In this document: in pieces, positions 8,168-15,288 of the stretch
Numbering within the stretch: position 1 is the first letter of the stretch
Layout of the letters: each line of letters starts with the position of its first letter
Assembly (NCBI GenBank): GCA_937907485.1
Contig: CALESR010000361.1
Location: 1-29,875 of the forward strand
Source of the DNA: an uncultured Paracoccaceae bacterium
GTDB taxonomy: Bacteria; Pseudomonadota; Alphaproteobacteria; Rhodobacterales; Rhodobacteraceae
Length of the DNA stretch: 29,875 bases
Direction of reading: 5' to 3'
The notes under the pieces: generated by a model
What the model saw: only the letters and a program-made list of their open reading frames with translations
What the model was told of the DNA's origin: nothing
Databases searched by the model: none
Program-made: the position numbers and the translations under genes

Positions 8168-9115
8168 TCAAGCCAGCGGCGTCATCCTGCACATCGGCTC
8201 GAGCGCCGCGCAATCCTCGGCCCTGCACAGCGCGCTTCCCGGAGTCATCACCGCCGCCGCCGCCGCCGCCGTGCCCTTGCGCAGCGCGGCCTCCCAGCCC
8301 TGATCGCGCGCCAGTGCCAGTGCAAAGGCCCCGGTGAAACTGTCGCCCGCGCCGATCTTCGAGACCACCGGCACCTGCGGCGGGCGGCAGTGCAGCGCCG
8401 CGCCATCAGCCACCAGCACCGACCCTTCGGCGCCGCGCGCCAGCACGATGCATTCGGCCACACCCTGCGCCAAGAGCCCCTGTGCAAATCGCAGGCTGGC
8501 GGTGATATCGGGCAGCGGATGGCCCGCAAGATCCTCGGATTCCGTCTGATCCATTCGCAGCACCAGTGGCTGCGCCCCGGCCTGCGGTGCGCGCACCAGA
8601 CGGTGCAGCGCCTCGCCCGAGGTATCGACGACCAGCCGCGACCGCCCCGCCAAGCGGGCCGCCAGCCCCTGCGCAAAATCGGCGGGCACACCCGGAGGCA
8701 GGCTGCCCGACAGCACGACAACCCCGATGGCCTGTGTCACCACGGCCTGCACAAACCCCTCGACAAGGCCGGCGTCCCACTTCGGCCCCGGCATCTGCAG
8801 GCGATACTGCCGCCCGTCGCTGCGATCCGTGACGGCGAGGTTCTGCCGCGTCTCGCCGGGCACGGCAAAGACCGCCAGATCGAGGCCCGCGTCCCGCAAC
8901 ATCTGCGCAAGGCGCTCGCCGGTGCGTCCGCCCAGCGCCACCAGTGCCCGCGGCCGCCCGCCCAGGGCCAGCACAGCCCGCGCCACATTGACGCCGCCAC
9001 CGCCCGGCTCTTCGACCGGGGCCTCCAGACGCAGTTTTGGCCCTGCAACCACACGCTCGGCAGCGGTGCTGAGGTCCAGCGCCGGGTTCAGCGTGAGGGT
9101 CAGAAGGTCCGGCAT
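8168..9115 (-). CDS. PfkB-family sugar kinase, 1-phosphofructokinase type
   Basis: The 315-residue cytoplasmic enzyme belongs to the ribokinase (PfkB) superfamily and is closest in pattern to 1-phosphofructokinase / tagatose-6-phosphate kinase: the N-terminus LLTLTLNPALDLS, then EEPGGGGVNVARAVLALGG, VVLSGSLPPGVP, and the C-terminal catalytic KIGAGDSFTGAFALAL with the base Asp. It would phosphorylate a sugar phosphate with ATP, probably feeding glycolysis. ATG 9115 is preferred; the frame is open to a TTG at 9127, but no good ribosome-binding site is seen for either. No fructose PTS genes are nearby, so the true substrate (fructose-1-P, fructose-6-P or other) cannot be fixed. A run of alanine codons near 8253-8275 is a plain GCC repeat. 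Confidence 0.87.
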   Translation of the reverse strand: MPDLLTLTLNPALDLSTAAERVVAGPKLRLEAPVEEPGGGGVNVARAVLALGGRPRALVALGGRTGERLAQMLRDAGLDLAVFAVPGETRQNLAVTDRSDGRQYRLQMPGPKWDAGLVEGFVQAVVTQAIGVVVLSGSLPPGVPADFAQGLAARLAGRSRLVVDTSGEALHRLVRAPQAGAQPLVLRMDQTESEDLAGHPLPDITASLRFAQGLLAQGVAECIVLARGAEGSVLVADGAALHCRPPQVPVVSKIGAGDSFTGAFALALARDQGWEAALRKGTAAAAAAVMTPGSALCRAEDCAALEPMCRMTPLA

Positions 9116-9148
9116 CGACGGCACCAAAGGCCGGAGTTCACCCCCGGC

Positions 9149-10264
9149 TTACCCGACATGGATCAGCGTGGCGAACAACCGCGGGTCCAGCGAGGCGCTG
9201 GCAAAACTCGGCCCTTCGGTCAGCACGCTGACGGCGTCATGGCTGTGCAGGCTTTCCTGATGGCTGGCCACCACGCGGAAATCGCCGATTCGCGGATCAC
9301 CGCGCAGCGCCTCGCAAAACAGGCGCGCCGCGTCCTCGACAAAGATCGGATTGGCGGCGTTGAGTTCGGCAAAGGCCTGCTCGTCTTCGCGCTTGACCAT
9401 CACTTGGGTCTCGGTCGGCACAGCACTGCGGCACATCTCGATCAGATCCTCGAACCACAGCACCTCGCCCGCCAGCACCTCGACCGACAGCCGCGCCACC
9501 GACCGCTGCGAATGCGGTGTCGCCAACTGGCCGCGACCGGCGCGGGCGTGTTCGCTGAGTTCCAGTGAGCAGGGGCAGGTGCTGGAATAGACATAGTCGA
9601 GGTGCAGAAACTGCCGCCGCACCCCGCCCTGATCGACCAGTTCCAGCGCGATGTCGTAATACTGCCAACCCGACAGCCCCGAACGCAGGCTGTTAACCCG
9701 CATCGGGAATTGCAGGCGCATCTGGATGCGGGCGTCAAAGCTGCCCAGATCGGCCTTGTAGTCATCGAGCGCCGCCTCGATCACGCCAAAGCTGAATCGC
9801 GCCTCGGCATGCTGATAAAAGCTGCGCATGATCCGCGACATGTTGATGCCCTTCTTGTCAGCCTCCAGGCTGACCGTCCCGGTCACCGAGACCTGCAAGG
9901 TTACATCGCCCAGCCCCGAAGCATCCGAGGCGCGGGTGCGAAACCGCACCGGCAGGCGGAAATTCGAAATCCCGACATGCTGAATCATCGCCCGCGCACC
10001 GCGGATCAGGCTGGACGGCCCGTTCTGCAGGTCGGGCATCTCGCGCTTGTAGGCGGTATCGGGCACAAAATCGGCCGGATAGTCGCGGCTGAGCACCGGA
10101 TAGGCCGGATCGGGCATACCCGGAATCAACCGCATCAGACGCGGGTCGAGCGCGGCGATCTGGTCATCCGTCGCCCGCGCAGCAAAGGCGCGCAGCACAT
10201 CCAGCGCCGCCACGGCCTCGGCCGGGCCCGGTTCGCGTTCGCCCATCGACTGATGAATGTTCAT
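9149..10264 (-). CDS. folE2: GTP cyclohydrolase IB (FolE2)
   Basis: The 371-residue enzyme converts GTP to 7,8-dihydroneopterin triphosphate, the first step of folate (and queuosine precursor) synthesis, as the alternative type IB enzyme. The family is clear from MPDLQNGPSSLIRGARAMIQ, VGISNFRLPVRFRT, QVSVTGTVSLEADKKGINMS, and the metal-site segment YVYSSTCPCSLELSEHA with Cys 230 and Cys 232, followed by PHSQRS. The start ATG 10264 has AAGGAAGA six bases ahead. It is the first gene of a likely unit with the pfkB-type kinase (33-base gap) and trkH. In some bacteria folE2 is controlled by zinc through Zur; I see no convincing Zur-type dyad in the 175 bases upstream. Confidence 0.95.
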   Translation of the reverse strand: MNIHQSMGEREPGPAEAVAALDVLRAFAARATDDQIAALDPRLMRLIPGMPDPAYPVLSRDYPADFVPDTAYKREMPDLQNGPSSLIRGARAMIQHVGISNFRLPVRFRTRASDASGLGDVTLQVSVTGTVSLEADKKGINMSRIMRSFYQHAEARFSFGVIEAALDDYKADLGSFDARIQMRLQFPMRVNSLRSGLSGWQYYDIALELVDQGGVRRQFLHLDYVYSSTCPCSLELSEHARAGRGQLATPHSQRSVARLSVEVLAGEVLWFEDLIEMCRSAVPTETQVMVKREDEQAFAELNAANPIFVEDAARLFCEALRGDPRIGDFRVVASHQESLHSHDAVSVLTEGPSFASASLDPRLFATLIHVG

Positions 10265-10394
10265 CGGGTCTTCCTTTCGGTTCGGGGTGCTGAACGCCGC
10301 CCGTCAATGTCATCAGGAATACGGTGGCCGAGGCCGCCCGGATCACTCTGCCGCGCCGATCGGGGAAAGGCGCGACAGGGGAAAGTTAGTCATT

Positions 10395-10420
10395 CGCCCG
10401 GCCAAAGGAAAGGCCGGGCG
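10395..10420 (-). terminator. Strong hairpin after metZ
   Basis: CGCCCGGCC and GGCCGGGCG form a perfect 9-bp stem with an 8-base loop, 19 bases beyond the metZ stop and ahead of folE2 on the same strand. The bases after it on the minus strand (AATGACTAACTTTCC) contain only short T-runs, so it is a plausible but not canonical intrinsic terminator. Confidence 0.55.
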
Positions 10421-10439
10421 CGGGGGGGAATTTGCGCCG

Positions 10440-11633
10440 TCAGATCGCCGCCAGCGCCGATTGCAGGTCGGCCAGCAGGTCGCCCGCATCTTCCAGCCCC
10501 ACCGACAGCCGGATCAGCCCCGGCGTGATGCCCAACAGCGCCTTTTGGTCAGCCGGCAGGCGCTGATGGGTGGTCGTCGCCGGATGCGTGGCGATGCTGC
10601 GCGCATCACCCAGATTGTTCGAGATCAGCACCACGTCCAGCGCGTTCATGAAGACAAACGCAGCCTCCTTGCCGCCCTTCAGATCGAAAGACAGCACCGT
10701 GCCCGGCCCCGCCATCACCCGGCGGGCAAGGTCATGCTGCGGGTGGCTGGGCAGGCCGGGGAACAGCACGCGGCTCAGCGCGACATGGCCCTCCAGCGAT
10801 TCGGCCAGATGCAGCGCGGTGGCGGCTTGCGCGCGCACCCGCAGGTCCAGCGTGGTCAGGCCGTTCAGCAGCACCCAGGCGTTGAACGGGCTCATCGCGC
10901 CCCCGGTGTGCTTCATATAGGTCTCGATCGGCCCGCGAACCACCTCGCGCGTGCCGCAGATCACCCCGCCCAGACAGCGGCCCTGCCCGTCGATATGCTT
11001 GGTGGCCGAATAGACCACCAGATCGGCGCCCTGCGCGATGGCATTCGAAAAGACCGGCGTAGCAAAGACATTGTCCACCACAACCAGAGCGCCCACCGCA
11101 TGGGCCAGCTCGCACACCATTGGCAGATCAATGACTTCCAGTGTCGGATTCGACACCGACTCCAGAAACACCAGCCGTGCCGGACGCGACAGCGCCGCGC
11201 GCCACTGCTCCGGATCGGTGCCGTCGACAAACTCAACCGTCACGCCATAGCGCCCCAGCACCTCGTCGAGCACATAGAGGCAACTGCCGAACAGCGCCCG
11301 CGAGGCCACCACCCGATCCCCCGCCTTGCACAGCGCCATCAGCGCCCCCGAGACTGCCGCCATCCCGCTGGCCGTGGCAAAGGCGGCTTCGGCCCCTTCG
11401 AGCGCGGCGATCCGGTCTTCGAAAGCGGCGACCGTGGGGTTGCCATAGCGCGCATAGATGAACTCGTCGGCTCCGGCCTTGATGAACCGCGCCTCGGCGG
11501 CTTCGGCGCTGGGATAGGCAAAGCCCTGAGTCAGATAGATCGCCTCGGCCATCTCGCCATACTGGCTGCGCCGCGCGCCACCATGCACCGCAACCGTGCG
11601 ATCCGCCCAACCGGAAACCGGAGTCCTGGCCAT
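10440..11633 (-). CDS. metZ: O-succinylhomoserine sulfhydrylase
   Basis: This PLP enzyme of the Cys/Met metabolism (gamma) family makes homocysteine directly from O-succinylhomoserine and sulfide, the committed sulfur step in methionine synthesis. The 397-residue protein has IYLTQGFAYPSAEAAEARF at the start, YARYGNPTVAAFEDRIAALE, and the PLP-lysine segment LVVYSATKHIDGQGRCLGG with Lys 212. The family pattern near the N-terminus and the SAM-controlled leader favour MetZ over cystathionine gamma-synthase. Two ATGs are adjacent (11636, 11633); the second has AAGGGG at the better distance of 5 bases. Upstream lie a promoter, a SAM-II riboswitch and a sequence exactly complementary to the ribosome-binding site, so the gene should be shut off when SAM is plentiful. 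A strong hairpin follows the gene. Confidence 0.94.
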   Translation of the reverse strand: MARTPVSGWADRTVAVHGGARRSQYGEMAEAIYLTQGFAYPSAEAAEARFIKAGADEFIYARYGNPTVAAFEDRIAALEGAEAAFATASGMAAVSGALMALCKAGDRVVASRALFGSCLYVLDEVLGRYGVTVEFVDGTDPEQWRAALSRPARLVFLESVSNPTLEVIDLPMVCELAHAVGALVVVDNVFATPVFSNAIAQGADLVVYSATKHIDGQGRCLGGVICGTREVVRGPIETYMKHTGGAMSPFNAWVLLNGLTTLDLRVRAQAATALHLAESLEGHVALSRVLFPGLPSHPQHDLARRVMAGPGTVLSFDLKGGKEAAFVFMNALDVVLISNNLGDARSIATHPATTTHQRLPADQKALLGITPGLIRLSVGLEDAGDLLADLQSALAAI

Positions 11634-11636
11634 CAT

Positions 11637-11706
11637 GCCCCCTTGGCGGCCCCGCCGCCCCTGATCGACACCGGCATGAAGGGGGCCCCGTCCAAGGACG
11701 GCGCCC
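11637..11706 (-). promoter_or_regulatory. Expression platform of the metZ riboswitch (ribosome-site sequestration)
   Basis: The metZ ribosome-binding segment AAGGGGGC (11644-11637 on the minus strand) is perfectly complementary over 8 bases to GCCCCCTT at 11686-11679. Between them a separate perfect hairpin GGCGGC-GGG-GCCGCC (11659-11645) brings the arms together. A competing hairpin, GGGC-G-CCGTC-CTTG-GACGG-G-GCCC (11706-11683), would take both the 3' pseudoknot strand of the riboswitch and half of the anti-ribosome-site segment. The two folds exclude each other, as expected of a translational switch. Pairings are seen; the switching model is inferred. Confidence 0.65.
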
Positions 11707-11760
11707 GGCCTCTTTAGCGGATTCTTTTTCGTGGGCCGCAAGCCGGCACAAAGCCCCACG
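11705..11760 (-). promoter_or_regulatory. SAM-II riboswitch in the metZ leader
   Basis: Read on the minus strand, stem P1 is CGTGGG (11760-11755) with CCCACG (11735-11730). Its loop carries GCTTTG, then CCGGC (11746-11742) and TTGC. After an A-rich linker (AAAAAGAAT) comes the conserved GCTAAA (11718-11713) and then GCCGG (11709-11705), which pairs with CCGGC to close the pseudoknot. Order, spacing and the invariant TTGC and GCTAAA elements match the SAM-II class, known in Alphaproteobacteria ahead of methionine genes including metZ. It binds S-adenosylmethionine and lowers expression. Confidence 0.9.
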
Positions 11761-11768
11761 TCGTGACC

Positions 11769-11797
11769 GCTTACGCCATCGCGCCGCGCCGCGTCAA
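11769..11797 (-). promoter_or_regulatory. Candidate metZ promoter
   Basis: On the minus strand TTGACG (11797-11792) and GTAAGC (11774-11769) are 17 bases apart. Transcription would begin near 11762, right at the 5' base of the SAM-II riboswitch, which supports the call even though the -10 box is weak. Confidence 0.5.
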
Positions 11798-11899
11798 TGC
11801 CGCGATTCCCGTGTGGCGCCCTGACATGGCCCCTGAATCGTCCCGTCGTGGCCCATGAATCGCCCGGATTCGGGGTGACAAGGGACTGTAACGCAAAGA

Positions 11900-12355
11900 A
11901 TGGCGGGACTGACACCAATGCGCTTGACCATACATTCCCTGTTGCGTGACGAGTTCGGGGGTGTTCCCCTCAAGACCTTTGCCCTTGCAGCGTCGGTGTT
12001 CGGCGCCGCGGTCTTTGGCATGGGACGGTTTGTCGAACAGGCCCGCGCGCAGACCGCGCTGCAGACCGAGATTTCGCTGACCCTGCCCCTGCCCGAGTTG
12101 CGCCTCAGTGCCGCTGCCCGGCGCGAGGTCGAAACCGCCTTGCGCAGCATGGCGGACGGCGACCTTGCGCTGACCTATGGCCGCATCCACGCCACCTTCC
12201 GCGACTATATCGGCCGCGACGACCTGTCGGTCGCCCGCGCTCTGGTCGATTACGCGGCACTGGCCGAGGCCGAGCTGCAGTCCCGCGGCCTCGGTCGGCC
12301 ACCAGGCAGCGACAGTGCCGCAGCCATGCTGCGCACCTACGAACTGGTGCTCTAG
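11900..12355 (+). CDS. Hypothetical membrane-anchored protein
   Basis: The 151-residue protein has an N-terminal cytoplasmic stretch, one hydrophobic segment at about residues 25-42 (FALAASVFGAAVFGMG), and an Ala/Glu/Arg-rich C-terminal half predicted to be helical, with no recognisable motif. It may expose its C-terminal domain to the periplasm. Two starts are possible, ATG 11900 and ATG 11918 (MRLTIHSLLRDEF); neither has a clear ribosome-binding site, so the start is uncertain. It is divergent from metZ with 263 bases between them and is followed by 145 bases with no evident terminator before the alpha/beta hydrolase gene. I do not recognise a family. Confidence 0.65.
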   Translation: MAGLTPMRLTIHSLLRDEFGGVPLKTFALAASVFGAAVFGMGRFVEQARAQTALQTEISLTLPLPELRLSAAARREVETALRSMADGDLALTYGRIHATFRDYIGRDDLSVARALVDYAALAEAELQSRGLGRPPGSDSAAAMLRTYELVL

Positions 12356-12500
12356 ATCACACTGCCGCGAGACCCGGCGCGCCGCTGAACCCGATGCGCC
12401 GGTGACCCGACCAACCAAAGAACACCCCGGTAAGCGGGCGTAAACCCGAACCGGAGCACACTGAAGGACCAGACCCTGCCCTGACCCCATAGGCCCGCCG

Positions 12501-13424
12501 ATGACGCTGTTGTTCCTAACCGCCACCCCGACAGGCCCCCGGCTGGCCCCTTGCGGCAGCGCACCCGAGGGTGTGATCGCCGCCAGCCTTGCCGCCCTGC
12601 CGCCCGGCAGTCCGGTGGTCATCATGGTCCATGGCAAGGGCTATGCCCCCGCCGATCCCACCGCTGATCCGCACCGGCTGATCTTTGCCCCCCGCCCCGG
12701 TCATGGCTTCAGCCGCAATATCTCGTGGCCGCGGCGGCTGGGCTTTGCCCTGCCCGCGCCGCGCGCGCCGCGCGGTCTGTGCCTCGGCTTTGGCTGGCAG
12801 GCCACCGGCAGCCTCTGGCAGGCCACCGCTGCAGCAGACGCCGCCTCGCCCATGCTCGCCCGCCTGATCCAGATGATCCGCCGCGCCGACCCCGACCGCC
12901 GCATCGACCTGATCGGCCATTCGCTGGGCGCCCGCGTCATCCTCGGCACCGTGCCTCTGCTGGCCGAAGGGGCGCTGGCCCGCGCGATCCTGCTGGCCGG
13001 CGCCGATTTCACCGAACGCGCCGCCGCCGCCCTCGCCAGCCCGACCGGACGCACGGCCGAGTTCTTCAACATCACCACCCGCGAGAACGACCTCTATGAT
13101 TTCCTGTTCGAGCGCGCCTTTGCCCCTTTGGGTCGCCGCGCCGCGCTCGGGCGCGGGCACAGTGGCGCGCCAAACTGGATCGATGTGCAGATCGACCACC
13201 CCGGCACCGGCGCCGCTCTCAAGTCTCTCGGCCTGCCACTGGCACCGCCAAGGTCGCGCATCTGCCACTGGTCGGTCTATCTGCGCCCCGGCACGTTCCG
13301 CCTCTACCGCGCGCTGATCCACGACCGCCAGCGGCTTTCCTTGCCGGTGCTGCGCACGGCGCTAACCCATGACGCCCAGCCGCGCTGGAGCCGCCTTCTG
13401 TCCGCCAACCCGGCACTGGCCTGA
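12501..13424 (+). CDS. Alpha/beta hydrolase (DUF900-like serine hydrolase)
   Basis: The 307-residue protein carries the hallmarks of an alpha/beta-hydrolase: the oxyanion strand VVIMVHGKG (about 39-47) and the nucleophile elbow LIGHSLGARV with Ser 141. A later ENDLYDFLFERAF segment and a histidine in HSGAPNWIDVQIDHPG could supply the acid and base, but I cannot assign them with certainty. There is no signal peptide; the protein should be cytoplasmic. The substrate is unknown. The start at ATG 12501 has only a weak ribosome-binding site (AGGCCCGCCG). The gene ends in a region with two strong hairpins shared with the convergent yciB gene. Confidence 0.8.
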   Translation: MTLLFLTATPTGPRLAPCGSAPEGVIAASLAALPPGSPVVIMVHGKGYAPADPTADPHRLIFAPRPGHGFSRNISWPRRLGFALPAPRAPRGLCLGFGWQATGSLWQATAAADAASPMLARLIQMIRRADPDRRIDLIGHSLGARVILGTVPLLAEGALARAILLAGADFTERAAAALASPTGRTAEFFNITTRENDLYDFLFERAFAPLGRRAALGRGHSGAPNWIDVQIDHPGTGAALKSLGLPLAPPRSRICHWSVYLRPGTFRLYRALIHDRQRLSLPVLRTALTHDAQPRWSRLLSANPALA

Positions 13425-13430
13425 CCCAAT

Positions 13431-13450
13431 CTTTGCTCTTCAAATATCCC
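13431..13450. repeat. Intergenic repeat motif, copy 1
   Basis: CTTTGCTCTTCAAATATCCC lies between the convergent hydrolase and yciB genes. It matches the sequence at 29842-29861 in 17 of 20 bases, and both copies follow directly after a plus-strand gene. From memory, AT-rich motifs of this form preceding G-rich hairpins are common after genes in Rhodobacteraceae. Confidence 0.6.
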
Positions 13451-13456
13451 GGGGTC

Positions 13457-13489
13457 CGGGGCAGCGCCCCGAATCGGGCCGCAGGCCCG
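13457..13489. terminator. Double hairpin between convergent genes
   Basis: Two perfect 6-bp hairpins stand in tandem: CGGGGC-AGC-GCCCCG (13457-13471) and CGGGCC-GCA-GGCCCG (13475-13489). They sit between the ends of the plus-strand hydrolase gene and minus-strand yciB (stop at 13492-13494). They lack a T-run but probably end transcription from both sides; on the minus strand the AT-rich repeat follows them. Confidence 0.5.
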
Positions 13490-13491
13490 CC

Positions 13492-14091
13492 TTACTTCTC
13501 GCCGACCCAATAGCGCTCGATCAGCCGGTAGTTCCCCATCAGAAAGGCGAACATGACCCCCATCTGGCCAAATGTGTCCCAGATCACATAGACATCGGTC
13601 GAAAAATTCCGCCAGACCGCCTCGTTCATCGCGGCAAAGGCCAGAAAGAACCACGCCATCCGCCGGGTCAAGATCATCCAGCCCTCGTGACTGATCGGCA
13701 GCGCCTGATCGAGAACAAAGGCCAGCCACGACTGCCCGCGCCACAGGCCGATGAACAGCAGCACGCCGAACAGGCCAAAGATGAAGGTGCTCTTCATCTT
13801 GAACACCCGCTCGTCGTTGAACATCAGCGTCGCGGCGCCCAGCACGATCACCAGAACCAGTGTCACCATCTGCATCCGGCTCATCCGGCCGGTCAGGTGC
13901 CGCAGCACCAGCGCCGAGGCGATCTGCAGCGGCACAAAGGCCACCACCGCAATCACAAACCCGGCATACTCGCGCCCGCCCAGCGTCAGCGTCGCATCCC
14001 GCAGCCACAGATAGACCGCCAGAAACACCAGCAGCGGGCCGAATTCCAGCGCCTGCTTGACCAGCGCCGAGGGGGGATTGGACTGCGACAT
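13492..14091 (-). CDS. yciB: Inner membrane-spanning protein YciB (septation protein A family)
   Basis: The 199-residue polytopic membrane protein belongs to the YciB/IspA family, implicated in cell-envelope integrity and intracellular septation. Family signs are the N-terminal LVKQALEFGPLLVFLAVYLW, the segment LMFNDERVFKMKSTFIFGLF, the charged turn ILTRRMAWFFLAFAAMNEAVW, and the C-terminal FLMGNYRLIERYWVGE. About five membrane helices are visible. ATG 14091 (MSQSNPPSALVKQ) is chosen because GGAGAG sits 5 bases ahead, although the frame is open further upstream. It is 66 bases after the cytochrome b561 gene on the same strand, so they may be cotranscribed. Confidence 0.92.
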   Translation of the reverse strand: MSQSNPPSALVKQALEFGPLLVFLAVYLWLRDATLTLGGREYAGFVIAVVAFVPLQIASALVLRHLTGRMSRMQMVTLVLVIVLGAATLMFNDERVFKMKSTFIFGLFGVLLFIGLWRGQSWLAFVLDQALPISHEGWMILTRRMAWFFLAFAAMNEAVWRNFSTDVYVIWDTFGQMGVMFAFLMGNYRLIERYWVGEK

Positions 14092-14157
14092 GCTCTCTCC
14101 GGGGGTGATGTGGCGCCTATCTGGCCCAACCACCCCCAAAGGTGCAAGCGCCAAGGT

Positions 14158-14646
14158 TCACCGCATCCGTGCGATCAGGTTGTCCTTGATGACGAACTGG
14201 TGCAGCAGCGCCGCCGCAACATGCAGCCCCACCAGCACCAGAGTCAGGATGAACAGCACTTCATGCACCTCACCTGCCTCGGTGATGCCACCACCCCAGG
14301 CGGCCATCCCTGCCATCGGCAGCGCCAACAGCAGCAGATACAGCAACCCATGCACCACGGCCGAGGCGATGGTCACCAGCGGATGCTGCCCCGCCACCGG
14401 CGCCGGCGCCCCCTGCACCACGCGCAGCACCAGCCGCAGCACGGTCAATGCCAGAACCGCGATGCCGACCACCGCGTGCAATTGCGCGCCCAGCGAGGGA
14501 TCCAGATCGACCGCGCCCTCACGGGTGATCGCCCGCCACGCGTCTTGCATCGCCTCGTGGCTGAAAAAGCTGACCAGCAGCAGCGCCAGTGTCAGCCAGT
14601 GGATCACCCGCTGCGCCAAAGAGAATTTGTTCACGCCCGTCGCCAT
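14158..14646 (-). CDS. Cytochrome b561 family protein
   Basis: The 162-residue protein has four membrane helices and binds b-type heme, passing electrons between the quinone pool and periplasmic partners; the exact partner is unknown. Candidate heme ligands are the histidines in QRVIHWLTLALLLVSFF (helix 1), LGAQLHAVVGIAVLA (helix 2), and VVHGLLYLLLLALPM and LVGLHVAAALLHQFV (helices 3 and 4). The ending FVIKDNLIARM resembles that of other bacterial b561 proteins. ATG 14646 has AAGGAG 7 bases ahead, a strong site; the longer open frame upstream is not needed. It is divergent from the acetyltransferase gene. Confidence 0.92.
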   Translation of the reverse strand: MATGVNKFSLAQRVIHWLTLALLLVSFFSHEAMQDAWRAITREGAVDLDPSLGAQLHAVVGIAVLALTVLRLVLRVVQGAPAPVAGQHPLVTIASAVVHGLLYLLLLALPMAGMAAWGGGITEAGEVHEVLFILTLVLVGLHVAAALLHQFVIKDNLIARMR

Positions 14647-14795
14647 TGTCCCGCTCCTTGCCTGAGGCCCGCCGGTAAAACGTGGCAGCGCCGGATTTCC
14701 GTCGCGCTTGCCATGACCGCTTGAAGCGGCGAGGATGCGCTGACGTGCGACTTTAGGCCGATCCGATACTTTCAACCATCCCTTGCGCTGCGACA

Positions 14796-15284
14796 TTGCG
14801 CCCCGCCGCGCCAGCCGACGCCGCCGCCCTTGCCGCCCTGCATGTGGCGGTCTGGCGCGCGACTTATGGCGATCTGGCGCCGCCCGAGGCCGTCGCGCGC
14901 CTCGACGAATCACTGCGCCTGCGCCAATGGCAGGCCGCTCTGGCCGACCCGGATCGCGCGACATGGATTGCCGAATCGGGCGGTGCGCTCTGCGGCCTGG
15001 TCAGCACCGGCACCCCGTCCGAGCCTGCCTTTGGCCCACGCGGCGAGGTCAAGCACCTGTATGTCGCCGCCACTGCCCGGCGACAAGGCCTGGGCAGTCG
15101 CCTGCTGGCGCAAGGCCGCGCCGCGCTGGCGCAGGCGGGCTTCCCCGGCACCGGGCTGGGGGTGGTGCGCGAAAACACCCCGGCCCGCCTGTTTTATGCC
15201 GCAGAAGGCGGGCGCGAGGTGGCCGGGTATACCGACCCCGGCCCGCTCTGGCGTTCAGCGATGGTGCTGGTGGCCTGGGACTGA
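14796..15284 (+). CDS. GNAT family N-acetyltransferase
   Basis: The 162-residue protein has the GNAT fold: an N-terminal LRPAAPADAAALAALHVAVW, the acetyl-CoA binding motif A EVKHLYVAATARRQGLGSRL with the RQGLGS pyrophosphate loop (about 85-105), and the motif B region GVVRENTPARLFYAAEGG near the C-terminus. It should transfer acetyl from acetyl-CoA to an unknown amine. The start is unusual: homologues normally begin with Met-Thr-Leu-Arg-Pro, but here the codons before TTG 14796 are GCG and ACA and no ATG or GTG is in frame between the stop at 14754-14756 and 14796. I annotate TTG 14796; no good ribosome-binding site is present. Confidence 0.82.
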   Translation: MRPAAPADAAALAALHVAVWRATYGDLAPPEAVARLDESLRLRQWQAALADPDRATWIAESGGALCGLVSTGTPSEPAFGPRGEVKHLYVAATARRQGLGSRLLAQGRAALAQAGFPGTGLGVVRENTPARLFYAAEGGREVAGYTDPGPLWRSAMVLVAWD

Positions 15285-15288
15285 CGCC

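Noticed and set aside
8253..8275. Run of GCC triplets
   Set aside because: It encodes a poly-alanine stretch in a helix of the PfkB-type kinase and needs no special explanation in high-GC DNA.
10265..10394. Possible Zur operator or small leader gene ahead of folE2
   Set aside because: No convincing AT-rich dyad is present, and the short frame starting at 10346 runs out of frame into folE2 without a ribosome-binding site.
13369..14724. A 451-codon plus-strand frame over yciB and cytochrome b561
   Set aside because: Antisense shadow rich in His, Gln and Arg; the sense genes are firmly identified and have strong ribosome-binding sites.
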